A stretch of 64,000 bases of DNA from the NCBI RefSeq assembly GCF_013344475.1, contig NZ_JABUOU010000009.1, positions 124,001-188,000 of the forward strand, in the 5' to 3' direction. The notes beneath the pieces are model-generated. The model made no database searches and had not been told where the DNA came from. It saw only the letters and a program-made list of their open reading frames with translations. Within the stretch, counting starts at the first letter, position 1, and every line of letters starts with the position of its first letter. A program made the position numbers and the translations under genes. The DNA comes from Martelella limonii. GTDB lineage: Bacteria > Pseudomonadota > Alphaproteobacteria > Rhizobiales > Rhizobiaceae. This document shows, piece after piece, positions 1 through 8,100 of this stretch.

Positions 1-85
1 CGGTGATAATGGCGGCAACAGGGGCGGCGACGGCAATCGTGGCGGCCCGAAGGGCAGGGGCGGCAATGCGGATCGTCGGCGGTGA
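1..85 (+). CDS. Gly/Asn/Arg-rich C-terminal tail of an upstream protein, probably a 23S rRNA pseudouridine synthase (partial)
   Basis: Reading from base 2, an open frame gives 27 residues made almost entirely of Gly, Asn, Arg and Asp and ends with TGA at 83-85, overlapping the rsmD start by 20 bases. The start lies outside the window. In Rhizobiales, the gene immediately before rsmD is commonly an RluB-type pseudouridine synthase with a low-complexity Gly-rich basic tail, so that identity is inferred from composition and position only. No catalytic domain is visible here. Confidence 0.55.
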   Translation, partial: GDNGGNRGGDGNRGGPKGRGGNADRRR

Positions 86-623
86 GTTTCGCGGGCGCCA
101 GCTCGCGACACCGAAATCTTCCGACATCCGCCCCACCACCGATCGCACCCGCGAGAGCCTGTTCAATATCCTGAACCACGCCTATCCGGAGGCGCTTCAA
201 GGCACCCGCATGCTCGATCTTTTTGCGGGCACCGGTGCGATGGGGCTCGAGGCCCTGTCGCGCGGCGTGAAAAGCGTGCTGTTTGTCGAAAACAGCATTG
301 AGGGCAGGGGTCTGCTGTGGTCGAATATCGAAGCGCTCGGCCTTGCCGGGCGCACCCGGATCATGCGGCGCGATGCCACAAGGCTCGGTCCTGCCAACCG
401 GATTGAACCCTATGAATTCCTGTTCGCGGATCCGCCCTATGGCAAGACGCTTGGCGATCAGGCCCTTGCGGCGGCCCATGAGGGCGGCTGGCTGAAGCCG
501 GGCGCACTTGCGATACTGGAAGAGCGCGCCGACGTGACGCCGGACATTCCGGCCGACTACAGCCTGCTCGAAGCCCGCGAATTCGGCGATACCCGCATGC
601 ACTTCTACCGCTATCGCGGTTGA
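66..623 (+). CDS. rsmD: 16S rRNA (guanine(966)-N(2))-methyltransferase RsmD
   Basis: 185-residue SAM-dependent methyltransferase that modifies G966 of 16S rRNA in the 30S subunit. The protein begins MRIVGGEFRG, typical of RsmD. The SAM-binding motif DLFAGTGAMG is at residues 51-60 and the N-methyltransferase catalytic motif ADPPYG at 121-126. Length matches the family. A longer frame opens at position 3, but its extra 21 residues are low-complexity and belong to the neighbouring gene's tail in another frame, so the ATG at 66 is chosen. It overlaps the end of the upstream gene by 20 bases, which suggests co-transcription and translational coupling of two rRNA-modifying enzymes. Confidence 0.95.
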   Translation: MRIVGGEFRGRQLATPKSSDIRPTTDRTRESLFNILNHAYPEALQGTRMLDLFAGTGAMGLEALSRGVKSVLFVENSIEGRGLLWSNIEALGLAGRTRIMRRDATRLGPANRIEPYEFLFADPPYGKTLGDQALAAAHEGGWLKPGALAILEERADVTPDIPADYSLLEAREFGDTRMHFYRYRG

Positions 624-698
624 TCCGCGTGCCGGGGCAAACCGGTCTTTTCCAGAAAATACCTGCTTGAATGCGCGGCCCGATTGGGCCGGCATCCT

Positions 699-1487
699 CT
701 ATGCAGCCGCATGCGGCAATACGAACGGGGTATCATCCGCAGGCGGGGTGCTGACGGAGAGGCGGGTGGAAAAGGCTTTCAGGAGATTGTCGTCGGTGAT
801 GGTGTCCTTGGGGCTGCCCTTTGCCACCAGCCGGCCTTCGCGCATCAGGATCACCTGATCGGCGTAAAGCGCCGTCAGGTTCAGGTCATGCATGACCGCC
901 ACCACGCCGCCGCCATCGCGGCAAAACGCCTTGGCAAGCCGCATGATCGCAAGCTGATGGAGGATATCGAGGCTGGCGACAGGCTCGTCCAGAAGCAGCC
1001 AGCGCGGTTGGCCGCCTGCAACGGGCGCGTCGATCTGACACAGGACGCGGGCAAGCTGGACGCGCTGCTGTTCCCCGCCCGACAGTTCCTGGTAGAACCG
1101 TCCCGCAAAGCCCTGAAGGTCGACAGCGGCAAGCGCCTTTTCCATGACGGCGCGGTCTGCCTCCGCCTTTCTGTTGCTCCTGCCGGAAAGCCCCATGCGC
1201 AACACTTCCGTCACGGTGAAGGGGAAGGCAAGGTTCGACGCCTGCGGCAGCACGCCGCGCATTTCGGCAAGCTGCCAGGGTTGCAGCTCCGAGACGCGCG
1301 CGCCATTCAGCACGACCTCGCCCCGGTCCGGGCGCAGATCGCCTGCAATTGTCTTCAGCGTCGTGGTCTTGCCGCAGCCGTTCGGACCGCAGATCGCTGT
1401 CAGCGCACCGGGCCTCGCCTCGAAGGCAATCTCCTTGAGGACAGCGCGGCCGGAGAGCGTCACGCTCATGTTTCGGATTTCGATCAT
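699..1487 (-). CDS. hmuV: Heme ABC transporter ATP-binding protein HmuV
   Basis: 262-residue ABC ATPase that powers heme import through the inner membrane with HmuU and HmuT. Walker A GPNGCGKTT is at residues 34-42, followed by the signature LSGGEQQR and Walker B LLLDEP, then a downstream switch histidine in VMHDLNL. It is the last gene of hemP-hmuSTUV, starting 3 bases after the hmuU stop. Just past its stop (676-691) is a small 6-bp GC hairpin without a clear U-run, which may mark the operon end. Assignment to heme rather than siderophore rests on the gene order with hemP and hmuS. Confidence 0.95.
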   Translation of the reverse strand: MIEIRNMSVTLSGRAVLKEIAFEARPGALTAICGPNGCGKTTTLKTIAGDLRPDRGEVVLNGARVSELQPWQLAEMRGVLPQASNLAFPFTVTEVLRMGLSGRSNRKAEADRAVMEKALAAVDLQGFAGRFYQELSGGEQQRVQLARVLCQIDAPVAGGQPRWLLLDEPVASLDILHQLAIMRLAKAFCRDGGGVVAVMHDLNLTALYADQVILMREGRLVAKGSPKDTITDDNLLKAFSTRLSVSTPPADDTPFVLPHAAA

Positions 1488-1490
1488 GGT

Positions 1491-2573
1491 CTAAAGGTTG
1501 AGCCGCGAGCGGTTCTTGAGAAGGATCCAGAGGAAGAACGGACCGCCGGCAATGGCGGTGATGATGCCGATCGGCAGTTCCGCGGGGGCGACCACTGTAC
1601 GGGCGAACAGGTCGGCCAGCACCAGAAGCGCGCCGCCGAGAAGGGCGGAGGCGGGCAAAAGGTAGCGATGGTCGGGGCCGATGACGAGCCGCAGCAGATG
1701 CGGCACGACGATGCCCACGAAGCCGATCCCGCCGGAGACCGCGACACCCGCGCCGGTGGCTGCGGCCACGGCAACGATGGTGATGTTCTTCAGCCGCTGC
1801 ACCGGAATGCCGATGTGATAGGCCGTCGCTTCACCGAGCGTGATGGCGTTGAGCCCGCGCGCCATGAAGGGCAGCACCGCGAAAGCGACGAGCATGATCG
1901 GGCTGATGGCCGCAATCTTCGTCCATGTGGCGCCGGCAAGCGACCCCATCGACCAGAATGTGAGGTCGCGCAATTGCCGGTCGTCGGCAAGATAGACCAG
2001 GAAGCCGGTCGCAGCCCCCGCCAGGGCCGAAAGCGCGATACCGGCGAGGAGCATGGTTGCAACCGAGGTCTGCCCGTGGCGGGTTGCGATCCGGTAGAGC
2101 AGAAGCGTCGTCACCAGCCCGCCGGCAAAGGCTGCCGCCGGCAAGGCGTAGAAGCCGAGAAGATTGTAGAGGGGCGCCGCGAAACTGCCGCCGAGCACGA
2201 TCATCACCACGGCCCCGAGCCCCGCACCCGCCGAAACGCCGACAAGGCCCGGATCGGCAAGCGGGTTGCGGAACAGGCCCTGCATCGCCGCCCCGCAGAC
2301 GGCAAGCGATGCGCCGACCATGAAGCCCATGATGGCGCGGGGAAGGCGGATGTCGAGGATAATGATCCGGTCGCGCGCAGACAGCGCATCGCTGCCGGTG
2401 AAAAGTCCGCGCGCGAGATCGATCAGCGAAGCGTTGGAGGCGCCGATGCCAACGGAAATCAGCATGGCGAGCGCCGACGCGATCGCCAGTGCTAAGATCA
2501 CCATCACCGCGATTTCAGATCGGTCGCCGCTCCTGCGGAAGCGATCTGCCGACAAGGCATCCAGCACTGTCAT
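1491..2573 (-). CDS. hmuU: Heme ABC transporter permease HmuU (FecCD family)
   Basis: 360-residue integral inner-membrane protein of the FecCD/BtuC permease family. Hydrophobic segments run along its whole length, about ten membrane spans. Family hallmarks include RLPR near residue 79 (RDRIIILDIRLPRAIMGF), the GAAMQGLFRNPLADPGLVG stretch that follows, and GFVGIVVPHLLR in the C-terminal half, the loop that contacts the ATPase. It would form the heme channel with HmuV after delivery by HmuT. It sits 5 bases after hmuT and 3 bases before hmuV in the same operon. Confidence 0.95.
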   Translation of the reverse strand: MTVLDALSADRFRRSGDRSEIAVMVILALAIASALAMLISVGIGASNASLIDLARGLFTGSDALSARDRIIILDIRLPRAIMGFMVGASLAVCGAAMQGLFRNPLADPGLVGVSAGAGLGAVVMIVLGGSFAAPLYNLLGFYALPAAAFAGGLVTTLLLYRIATRHGQTSVATMLLAGIALSALAGAATGFLVYLADDRQLRDLTFWSMGSLAGATWTKIAAISPIMLVAFAVLPFMARGLNAITLGEATAYHIGIPVQRLKNITIVAVAAATGAGVAVSGGIGFVGIVVPHLLRLVIGPDHRYLLPASALLGGALLVLADLFARTVVAPAELPIGIITAIAGGPFFLWILLKNRSRLNL

Positions 2574-2578
2574 GGCGC

Positions 2579-3475
2579 TCAGTTCCCGTAGATTTCAGTC
2601 ACGAGTTGTTCGAGGTTCTCGGCAAAGCGCGGGCCGAAATTCAGCATGCCGACCGGATCGATCCGGTAGATCGCCCCGGCCTTGGCTGCAGGCGTGAGCG
2701 CGAGCGCCGGATTGGCGATGATCTGCTCGGTGCTCGGCACATGGCTGCCGGCAGCGCCATCCATCAGGATGATCGTATCCGGCGCCGCCTTGATGATCGC
2801 CTCGTCGGACAGCGCCTTGTAGCCCGGAAAGTCGCCGATGGCATTGTCGAGACCGGCCGCCTCGATCATGCCGTTGGCAGCCGTACCGGTGCCCGATCCC
2901 ATCACCTTGCCGCCGTTGAGGCTGAGGATGAAAAGCGCGCTCTTGCGCTCATCTGCCGGCCGGCTCTGATTTTTGGCAAGCAGCGGATCAAGGCGCGATG
3001 CGATGCCGGACGCGAGCGTTTCGGCTTCGGCATCCTTGCCGAGAAGCGTGCCGATGACGCGGACCTTTTCGAGAATGCCGTCGCGGCTGTAGTCTTCGGG
3101 TACGACCGCCATCTCGACCCCGGCATTGCCGAGCACATCCATCGTTTCGGGCGGACCGGCGCCTTCAATGGCAATGATCGCGCTCGGGTCGATGGAGAGC
3201 ACGCCCTCGGGCGAAAGCTGGCGCATGTAGCCGATATCGGGTTTTGCGGCTGCTTCCGGCGGATAGGTGCTGGTCGTGTCGCGGCCGACAATCTCATCGC
3301 CTGATCCGAGCGCGTAGACGATCTCGGTCACCGAGCCGCCAATGGTGACGAGGCGGGACGGATCGGCAATCGGCTCAGCCGCGATCGTCTGGCTGGAAAG
3401 GGCAAGCAGGGCGGCAAGTGTTCCCAGTGCCCCAAGCGTTCTGCGCGGAATGCGGAAGGTCATCATCGTCCTCAT
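2579..3475 (-). CDS. hmuT: Periplasmic heme-binding protein HmuT
   Basis: 298-residue substrate-binding protein of the periplasmic binding fold used by heme and siderophore transporters. An N-terminal signal peptide of about 32 residues (positive RIPRR then a hydrophobic run ending near TIAA) directs export. The body starts with the family pattern ADPSRLVTIGGSVTEIVYALG, and the motif GYMRQLSPEGVLSI contains the Tyr expected to coordinate heme iron in HmuT-like proteins. The ATG at 3475 overlaps the hmuS stop by 4 bases. An internal Met five codons later is an alternative start. It passes heme from the outer-membrane receptor to HmuUV. Confidence 0.94.
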   Translation of the reverse strand: MRTMMTFRIPRRTLGALGTLAALLALSSQTIAAEPIADPSRLVTIGGSVTEIVYALGSGDEIVGRDTTSTYPPEAAAKPDIGYMRQLSPEGVLSIDPSAIIAIEGAGPPETMDVLGNAGVEMAVVPEDYSRDGILEKVRVIGTLLGKDAEAETLASGIASRLDPLLAKNQSRPADERKSALFILSLNGGKVMGSGTGTAANGMIEAAGLDNAIGDFPGYKALSDEAIIKAAPDTIILMDGAAGSHVPSTEQIIANPALALTPAAKAGAIYRIDPVGMLNFGPRFAENLEQLVTEIYGN

Positions 3476-4536
3476 GCGGCTGCGGATTGTTCATGGCGCG
3501 GCAGCGCTTCGCAAAGCGCGCGCCAGACCGGGCGCTCGGCATAGCCTTCCAGACGCTTGCCGAAGAACTGGATGATCATCTCGCCTTCACCATTATAGGC
3601 CTCGATCGAGGTTACATGGCCGTCACGCGTGGGCTTGCGCACCAGCCAGGTTTCGGCGATCTGGTCGCGACGCAGATGCAGGTGGAAGGTCGGATCCATC
3701 ACATTGATCCAGGGGCCCATCTCGGCAATGTTCGACACCGGTCCGGAATGGATCTGCACGATGCCGTTGTTTGCGACGAACACCATCAGCGGCAGGTCGC
3801 TCGCCTCGGCGGCGTTGTGGAACATCGTCGACACCGCATCATCGGCAAGGCGGTAGGCATAATCGTCGCCGACGGAGGCAAGGGCTGTGCGCCGGTGGAC
3901 CTTCAGATCGTTCAGAATGCCGAAGAACTGATGCGTATCGGTCATCGCGCTCCAGCGGTCGCGCAACAGTTCGACATCAACGGCATCGCGGTCGCGGGCA
4001 TGTTCGGCGTCATGGGCGGTGAAGGTGCCGGTGGCAACGGTCTGGCTCTGGTCTTCCAGCCGGTATTTCTCGACGAATGCGTGATAGGCCTCGACATTGG
4101 AGGCGGGGCGCAGATGAAGCTTGAAGACCGCCGTTCCGGTGACGTCGAAATACTGCAGGCTCAGCTTCCGGTCGCCGTCCGGTCCGGTCTTGGTGACGGC
4201 AAAGCCATGCGCCCAGCGGCTTGGAAAGATGCGCAGGTCGATGTTCTCGCCCAGCACGATCGCGGAATTCTTGCCGTTCTTGATGTTTTCGAAGACGCCG
4301 ATCTTCTCGTGCACCGCGCTTTCATTGCGCGACAGCGCCATGATTTCCCCGAAGCTTTCGGCATGGTCGAGCAGGTGCGAGGGTTCAGGCGCAATCCTTG
4401 TGGCGGTCAATCCCACTTCCGCGGCAACGAGCGCGGCTTCGCTGATGTCGAGGCGGGCTGCGATATCGCGCTCGCGCATTTTCGGGTTCTCGCGGCGGAA
4501 TGTACGGATCTGTTCGGGTGTCGTCATTGCTCTCAT
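3472..4536 (-). CDS. hmuS: Hemin-degrading/heme-trafficking factor HmuS
   Basis: Cytoplasmic protein of the HmuS/HemS/ChuX family (354 residues from this start, 351 from the Met at 4527, which is also plausible). It binds incoming heme and either delivers it or promotes its breakdown. The sequence shows the two repeated halves of the family: the first begins MRERDIAARLDISEAALVAAEVG, and the second includes KVHRRTALASVGDDYAYRLA and later EMGPWINVMDPTFHLHLR. It lies 2 bases after hemP and overlaps hmuT by 4 bases, so all five genes should be translated from one mRNA under the iron boxes upstream of hemP. Confidence 0.93.
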   Translation of the reverse strand: MRAMTTPEQIRTFRRENPKMRERDIAARLDISEAALVAAEVGLTATRIAPEPSHLLDHAESFGEIMALSRNESAVHEKIGVFENIKNGKNSAIVLGENIDLRIFPSRWAHGFAVTKTGPDGDRKLSLQYFDVTGTAVFKLHLRPASNVEAYHAFVEKYRLEDQSQTVATGTFTAHDAEHARDRDAVDVELLRDRWSAMTDTHQFFGILNDLKVHRRTALASVGDDYAYRLADDAVSTMFHNAAEASDLPLMVFVANNGIVQIHSGPVSNIAEMGPWINVMDPTFHLHLRRDQIAETWLVRKPTRDGHVTSIEAYNGEGEMIIQFFGKRLEGYAERPVWRALCEALPRHEQSAAA

Positions 4537-4538
4537 GC

Positions 4539-4712
4539 CTATTTGTTCAGGATCAGCTTGCCCTGGCGGGTAATCTTCATGCGGTAGTCGGCGCCCTGGT
4601 GGCGGATGACGATCTCGCTGCGACCCTTGAACAGGTCTTCGCTCTCGATCACCCGCCGGTCGCCCGGATCATGGTGCGGGCCGGTCTTTGCGGCTTCTCT
4701 TTGCTGGTTCAT
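4539..4712 (-). CDS. hemP: Small hemin uptake protein HemP/HmuP
   Basis: 57-residue protein starting MNQQREAAKTG and ending with the HemP signature: SEDLFKGRSEIVI, then RHQGADYRMKITRQGKLILNK at the C terminus. Length and C-terminal motif fit HemP (DUF family of small heme-utilisation proteins). In rhizobia the homologue HmuP is needed for full expression of the outer-membrane heme receptor, with both promoter-level and post-transcriptional action proposed. It is the first gene of the hmu operon, 30 bases downstream of the nearer TGA-N9-TCA box and 2 bases before hmuS. Its short size makes it easy to miss in annotation. Confidence 0.93.
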   Translation of the reverse strand: MNQQREAAKTGPHHDPGDRRVIESEDLFKGRSEIVIRHQGADYRMKITRQGKLILNK

Positions 4713-4741
4713 CTTGGCTCGGTCTGTCTTTGCCTATAACT

Positions 4742-4756
4742 TGATTCTAGAAATCA
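4742..4756. promoter_or_regulatory. Iron-responsive operator (IRO box), copy 1, hemP/hmu promoter
   Basis: TGATTCTAGAAATCA matches TGA-N9-TCA exactly, the IRO box bound by the rhizobial iron regulator RirA, and the core TTTCTAGAA is itself nearly palindromic. It lies 30 bases upstream of hemP. RirA binding is inferred from the motif and the genes controlled. Confidence 0.75.
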
Positions 4757-4768
4757 TGTTTTATAAGT

Positions 4769-4783
4769 TGACTCTATTAGTCA
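4769..4783. promoter_or_regulatory. Iron-responsive operator (IRO box), copy 2, between hemP and the divergent secreted-protein gene
   Basis: TGACTCTATTAGTCA is a second exact TGA-N9-TCA site, 27 bases from copy 1. On the plus strand it overlaps a TTGACT hexamer (4768-4773) followed 17 bases later by CTATCC, a possible promoter for the gene at 4880. The tandem pair could therefore control both directions. Confidence 0.72.
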
Positions 4784-4879
4784 CCTTTGGCTATCCACGC
4801 AATAGACGTTTTGCCAGATGAGGGATAGGATGGGCCGATCGAGATTTGGGACCCTTTCACATTCCGGAGAATTTTCGCG

Positions 4880-5323
4880 ATGAGATTACCGCTCTGCACC
4901 GCTCTGCTCGCCCTTGCCCTCTGCCAGCCGGCACTGGCGCAGGATGCGGCCCCTGAGACGACCACCGATGATGCGCCGAAAACGGCGGGACTGATGATTT
5001 CTCTGAATGCACTTGAAAGCACCGACAATGGCTGCAAGCTGACATTCCTCGTCGAGAATGATCTGCCGGCGGATATCGAAAGCCTGCAGGCCGAGGTTGC
5101 GCTGTTTGACAGCGAGGGCGTTGTCGACCGGCTGACCATGCTCGACTTCCTGACGCTGCCGGAAGGCAAGAAGCGGGTTCGCCAGTTCGAACTGCCCGGC
5201 GCAAGCTGCGATGCCCTTGGCGGTCTGCTGCTCAACGACATCAAGGTCTGCGATGCCGAAGGCGTGGATTGCATGGGCGCGCTTGAGACCGGTTCGAAGG
5301 CGGATATCCCCTTCGACGGCTGA
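4880..5323 (+). CDS. Small secreted protein of unknown function in the heme locus
   Basis: 147-residue protein with a clear signal peptide (MRLPLCTALLALALCQPALA, cleavage after about residue 20), so the mature form is periplasmic. The mature part has four cysteines (C52, C110, C124, C131), an acidic Asp/Glu/Thr-rich start, and a predicted mixed beta structure, but no motif I recognise. The start has GGAG at a suitable distance. It is transcribed divergently from hemP-hmuSTUV with the two iron boxes between them, and tonB follows 131 bases later on the same strand. Context suggests an iron-regulated envelope protein, but function is unknown. Confidence 0.8.
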   Translation: MRLPLCTALLALALCQPALAQDAAPETTTDDAPKTAGLMISLNALESTDNGCKLTFLVENDLPADIESLQAEVALFDSEGVVDRLTMLDFLTLPEGKKRVRQFELPGASCDALGGLLLNDIKVCDAEGVDCMGALETGSKADIPFDG

Positions 5324-5454
5324 GCGAGGACATTGGCGCTTTGACGTCAGGGCGTCATATCCACGCCCCGGCTGATCAGTGCCGCAACGGATGAATGAAG
5401 CGTGTTCGCGCCTTTTGAAGGCGCGGAACGCCTCTTGATGGACTCAAGGCACGA

Positions 5455-6909
5455 ATGACGAGTGAAGGCGCAATGTTTGCGATGGGCCTGCCGGGCGGGA
5501 TGCGGGAGCTTGCGCCCGTCGATGAGACCGTGCATGACGGCGCCGATGCGCCCGAGATTTCGGTCGGCTCCTCGGTCGATCTCGATGCCGTCGTGATCGA
5601 GTTGAGGGCCGCTGCCAATGCCGCGTCGAGCCGCCCGGCGGCCGATATGATCGCGGCGGATGATGCCCCGCAGCTGCCTGCCGAAGAGGCCGAGCTTGGC
5701 TTTGCTCCGCCCATGGCCATGGCCGCCAGCGCAGCCGGCGCAACGGGCGGCGGAAAGCGGCTGCCGCTGGCAACGCTCGCATCGGTGATGGTCCATTGCG
5801 CCGCATTCGCCATGGCGCTTCATGTCGCGCGGATCCTGCCGGAAGCGCCCGTCGAGGAGGGCAGTACGGTCGTCAGCGTCATCATGGTCGGCAATGGCGA
5901 TGTCGACGCGGCGGCAAGCGGGCGCGAACCGGAAGAGATCCATGCCGAACCCGTACCGGTCGAAACCGCAACGGCCGCTTCGGCGGAGCCGCTGAAGGCC
6001 TCCGTACCGGAGGCAGTGCCGCTGCAGGCAGCCGAACCCGTGACGCCGGCGAGTCCGGCGCCTGAAGCGGTTCCAGCCGCAAGCGTTGCAGACGCTGTCC
6101 CCGCGCCCGCTGCGCCAACACCGCCGGTCCTTGCCGCAGCGCCGACGCAGGCTGTTTCCCCCGATGCTGTCGCTCCGGCGCCAGCGGTGTCCGCGCCCGA
6201 GGCCGTGCCCGCACAGGCGGCAAGCCCGCTCGCTGCAGAAGCCGTGACCCCGCAGCCCTCCGCTCCGCCGGTCGAACAGACGGAGCCCCTGACCCCAACG
6301 GCCGTGCCCACCGAGACAATCACTGCAACACTTGATGACCCGGCTTTCGATATCGATGCGCCGGTGCCGGTACAATCTCCGTGGAAGACAGAGCCTCTGC
6401 CCGAAGATCAGGTCGCCGCGCACAAGGCCGCCGAGCGAAAGGTGGTCGAACAAAAGGCTGCAGAGCGCCCGAAGCCGGTCGCCAAGCGGCCACCAGCAGG
6501 CTCTTCCGGCCAGGCAAGCCGCGACCAGCGCAAGGGCGTCAGCTCCGGAACGGCTGAAAAGGGCGCGGTTTCCGCAGCAAAGGCGCAGGCGGGCAAAAGC
6601 GGCAACGGCGCTGCCGAGATGGCGAACTATACCGGCAGGCTGAGCGCGAAATTGCGGCGCTCGGTTGCGGTCGAGCGGTACTATCACGGCAATGGACCGC
6701 TCCAGGCGAACGTCACTGTCAACGTGACCCTCAATCGGTCGGGTTCTATCGCGTCGGTCTCATTGGGCAAGTCTTCGGGCAACAGCAAGGTGGACGCCAT
6801 CGTGCTGCAGCGCGCGCGGGCTGCCGGCCCCTTCGGGCCCTTCCCGGCAAGTTTCAGCGCAGCCAGTCACCGGTTTTCCCTTCCGATCCAGCTCAACCTC
6901 AGACGCTGA
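5455..6909 (+). CDS. tonB: Energy transducer TonB
   Basis: 484-residue protein that couples the proton motive force (through ExbB/ExbD, not encoded here) to outer-membrane receptors. Order: an acidic N-terminal extension of about 100 residues, one membrane span at about 104-126 (LPLATLASVMVHCAAFAMAL), a long Pro/Ala/Glu/Val-rich periplasmic spacer at about 135-300, a Lys-rich stretch at about 325-370, and a C-terminal TonB domain at about 395-484 containing YTGRLSAKLRRS and ASVSLGKSSGNSKVDAIVLQRA. Most TonB proteins begin close to the membrane span, so the N-terminal extension is unusual unless translation starts further in. Its position next to hmu genes implies a role in heme uptake. Confidence 0.93.
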   Translation: MTSEGAMFAMGLPGGMRELAPVDETVHDGADAPEISVGSSVDLDAVVIELRAAANAASSRPAADMIAADDAPQLPAEEAELGFAPPMAMAASAAGATGGGKRLPLATLASVMVHCAAFAMALHVARILPEAPVEEGSTVVSVIMVGNGDVDAAASGREPEEIHAEPVPVETATAASAEPLKASVPEAVPLQAAEPVTPASPAPEAVPAASVADAVPAPAAPTPPVLAAAPTQAVSPDAVAPAPAVSAPEAVPAQAASPLAAEAVTPQPSAPPVEQTEPLTPTAVPTETITATLDDPAFDIDAPVPVQSPWKTEPLPEDQVAAHKAAERKVVEQKAAERPKPVAKRPPAGSSGQASRDQRKGVSSGTAEKGAVSAAKAQAGKSGNGAAEMANYTGRLSAKLRRSVAVERYYHGNGPLQANVTVNVTLNRSGSIASVSLGKSSGNSKVDAIVLQRARAAGPFGPFPASFSAASHRFSLPIQLNLRR

Positions 6910-7048
6910 CGGGGTGAACCGGCAGCGGCTGGCTGGTGTTGCGCCCCGCGTCATCTCGAAGGGCGACGGGTATGGGACGCGCTCGCGCGGACGGTAAACG
7001 CGTACCCAAAATGTCTTCATGCTGGGAAAAGGCTGCCGCGCGGCGCAG

Positions 7049-7118
7049 CACGGCATATGATCGCGATATGATCAGATCGGCGAGGGGCAGACTTCGCGGC
7101 CGCCCCCCATATGCCGTG
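7049..7118. repeat. 11-bp perfect inverted repeat between convergent tonB and TPR genes
   Basis: CACGGCATATG (7049-7059) and its exact reverse complement CATATGCCGTG (7108-7118) flank 48 bases that contain further self-complementary G/C stretches. The structure sits between tonB and the convergent lipoprotein gene, ending 1 base before the latter's stop codon. It could act as a bidirectional transcription end or mRNA stabiliser. There is no U-run, so a standard rho-independent terminator is not supported. Confidence 0.45.
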
Positions 7119-7119
7119 A

Positions 7120-7983
7120 TCAGGAGCCCATCGTGCGCTGCAGGCCCTGGAGTGCGGGCTGATAGTTGGGGTTGAGCGACTTTGCCTTCTGGTAATAGGT
7201 GACCGCCTTGGCCGTATCACCCGAGCGCTCGAGCACCAGACCCATGTTTGCCCAGCTTTCAGCATTGCGCTGATCGAGCGCCAGTGCCTTTTCGAAATCC
7301 GCGCGCGCATTCTGGTCGTCGTTCAGCGCCAGATACGAGACGCCACGGCCATTATAGGGCTGCGGAGAATTGGGCGACAGCGAGATCGACTTCGAGAAGT
7401 CGGCGATCGCGAGTTCCTGCTGGCCGCGCTGCTGATAGATCAGGCCACGATTGTGATAGGCGCGCGGATCGGTGGTGTTGAGCTGGATCGCGCGATTGTA
7501 GTCGTTGAAGGCGTCGTCGAGCTGGCCCGATTCGCGGTACAGATTGCCGCGGCCGATATAGGCGACGTCGTAATCCGGATTGATCTGGACGGCGCGGTTA
7601 TAATCGTTGAGCGCATCCATCTGGCGGCCAAGGCTGCGTTCGATCAGCGCCCGGTTGGCATAGGCCTGGTAATAATTCGGATTGAGCGCGATCGCCTTGT
7701 TGAAATCGTCGATCGCGCGGCGGTCGTCGCCGGCGCGGCCATAGGCGGAGCCACGGACATTATAGGCGCCCGGATCGTTAGGGTTGGCGGCAATCACACT
7801 GGAGAGCGAGGCGATGTTCTGTTCGGAACCCTGGGTGGCATCGATGCTCACCACGTTCTGGTTCATGACCTGGCTGCTCTGGCAGCTTGCAAGCAGTGCG
7901 AGTGTGCCCGCCAGGAGAACGTTCCTGACGGTATTGCCTGCCTGAAACGAGCCGCCCGAAAGCGCGCCGGTGATCTTCGTCAT
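7120..7983 (-). CDS. TPR-repeat lipoprotein
   Basis: 287-residue envelope protein with a lipoprotein signal: basic N terminus, hydrophobic run, and lipobox LASC with the modified Cys at residue 34. The rest is about seven tandem tetratricopeptide repeats, visible as recurring units such as AYNVRGSAYGRAGDDRRAIDDFNKAIALNP and repeated ALxxYNRAIQLNP patterns, which make a protein-binding solenoid. The start at 7983 (MTKITGAL) is chosen because GGGGATGG lies just before it. ATGs at 7989 and 7995 in the same frame are possible. Homologues are common in Rhizobiales with no defined partner; a scaffold role in the outer membrane is an inference. Confidence 0.85.
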   Translation of the reverse strand: MTKITGALSGGSFQAGNTVRNVLLAGTLALLASCQSSQVMNQNVVSIDATQGSEQNIASLSSVIAANPNDPGAYNVRGSAYGRAGDDRRAIDDFNKAIALNPNYYQAYANRALIERSLGRQMDALNDYNRAVQINPDYDVAYIGRGNLYRESGQLDDAFNDYNRAIQLNTTDPRAYHNRGLIYQQRGQQELAIADFSKSISLSPNSPQPYNGRGVSYLALNDDQNARADFEKALALDQRNAESWANMGLVLERSGDTAKAVTYYQKAKSLNPNYQPALQGLQRTMGS

Positions 7984-8100
7984 ATCCATCCCCATAAATG
8001 CATGCCCTTGAGCGACAACAGCCGGCAGGCAGTTTTGTTCCACGCCGGACACCGAGGTCGAGTTTGTCTGTCAGATTAACCGATCTGCGTTAAAAAACGT

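Noticed and set aside
676-691. CGGCCC-GATT-GGGCCG hairpin past hmuV as a terminator
   Set aside because: Only 6 bp and no U-run on the minus strand; mentioned with hmuV but not supported as a separate terminator.
684-2495. A 603-codon open frame on the plus strand
   Set aside because: It runs antisense to hmuV and hmuU, is rich in Arg, His, Gly and Asp as expected of a GC-rich shadow frame, and shows no domain; the minus-strand genes have clear motifs.
5347-6687. A 446-codon minus-strand frame opposite tonB
   Set aside because: Cys/Arg/Gly-rich shadow of the Ala/Pro-rich tonB spacer.
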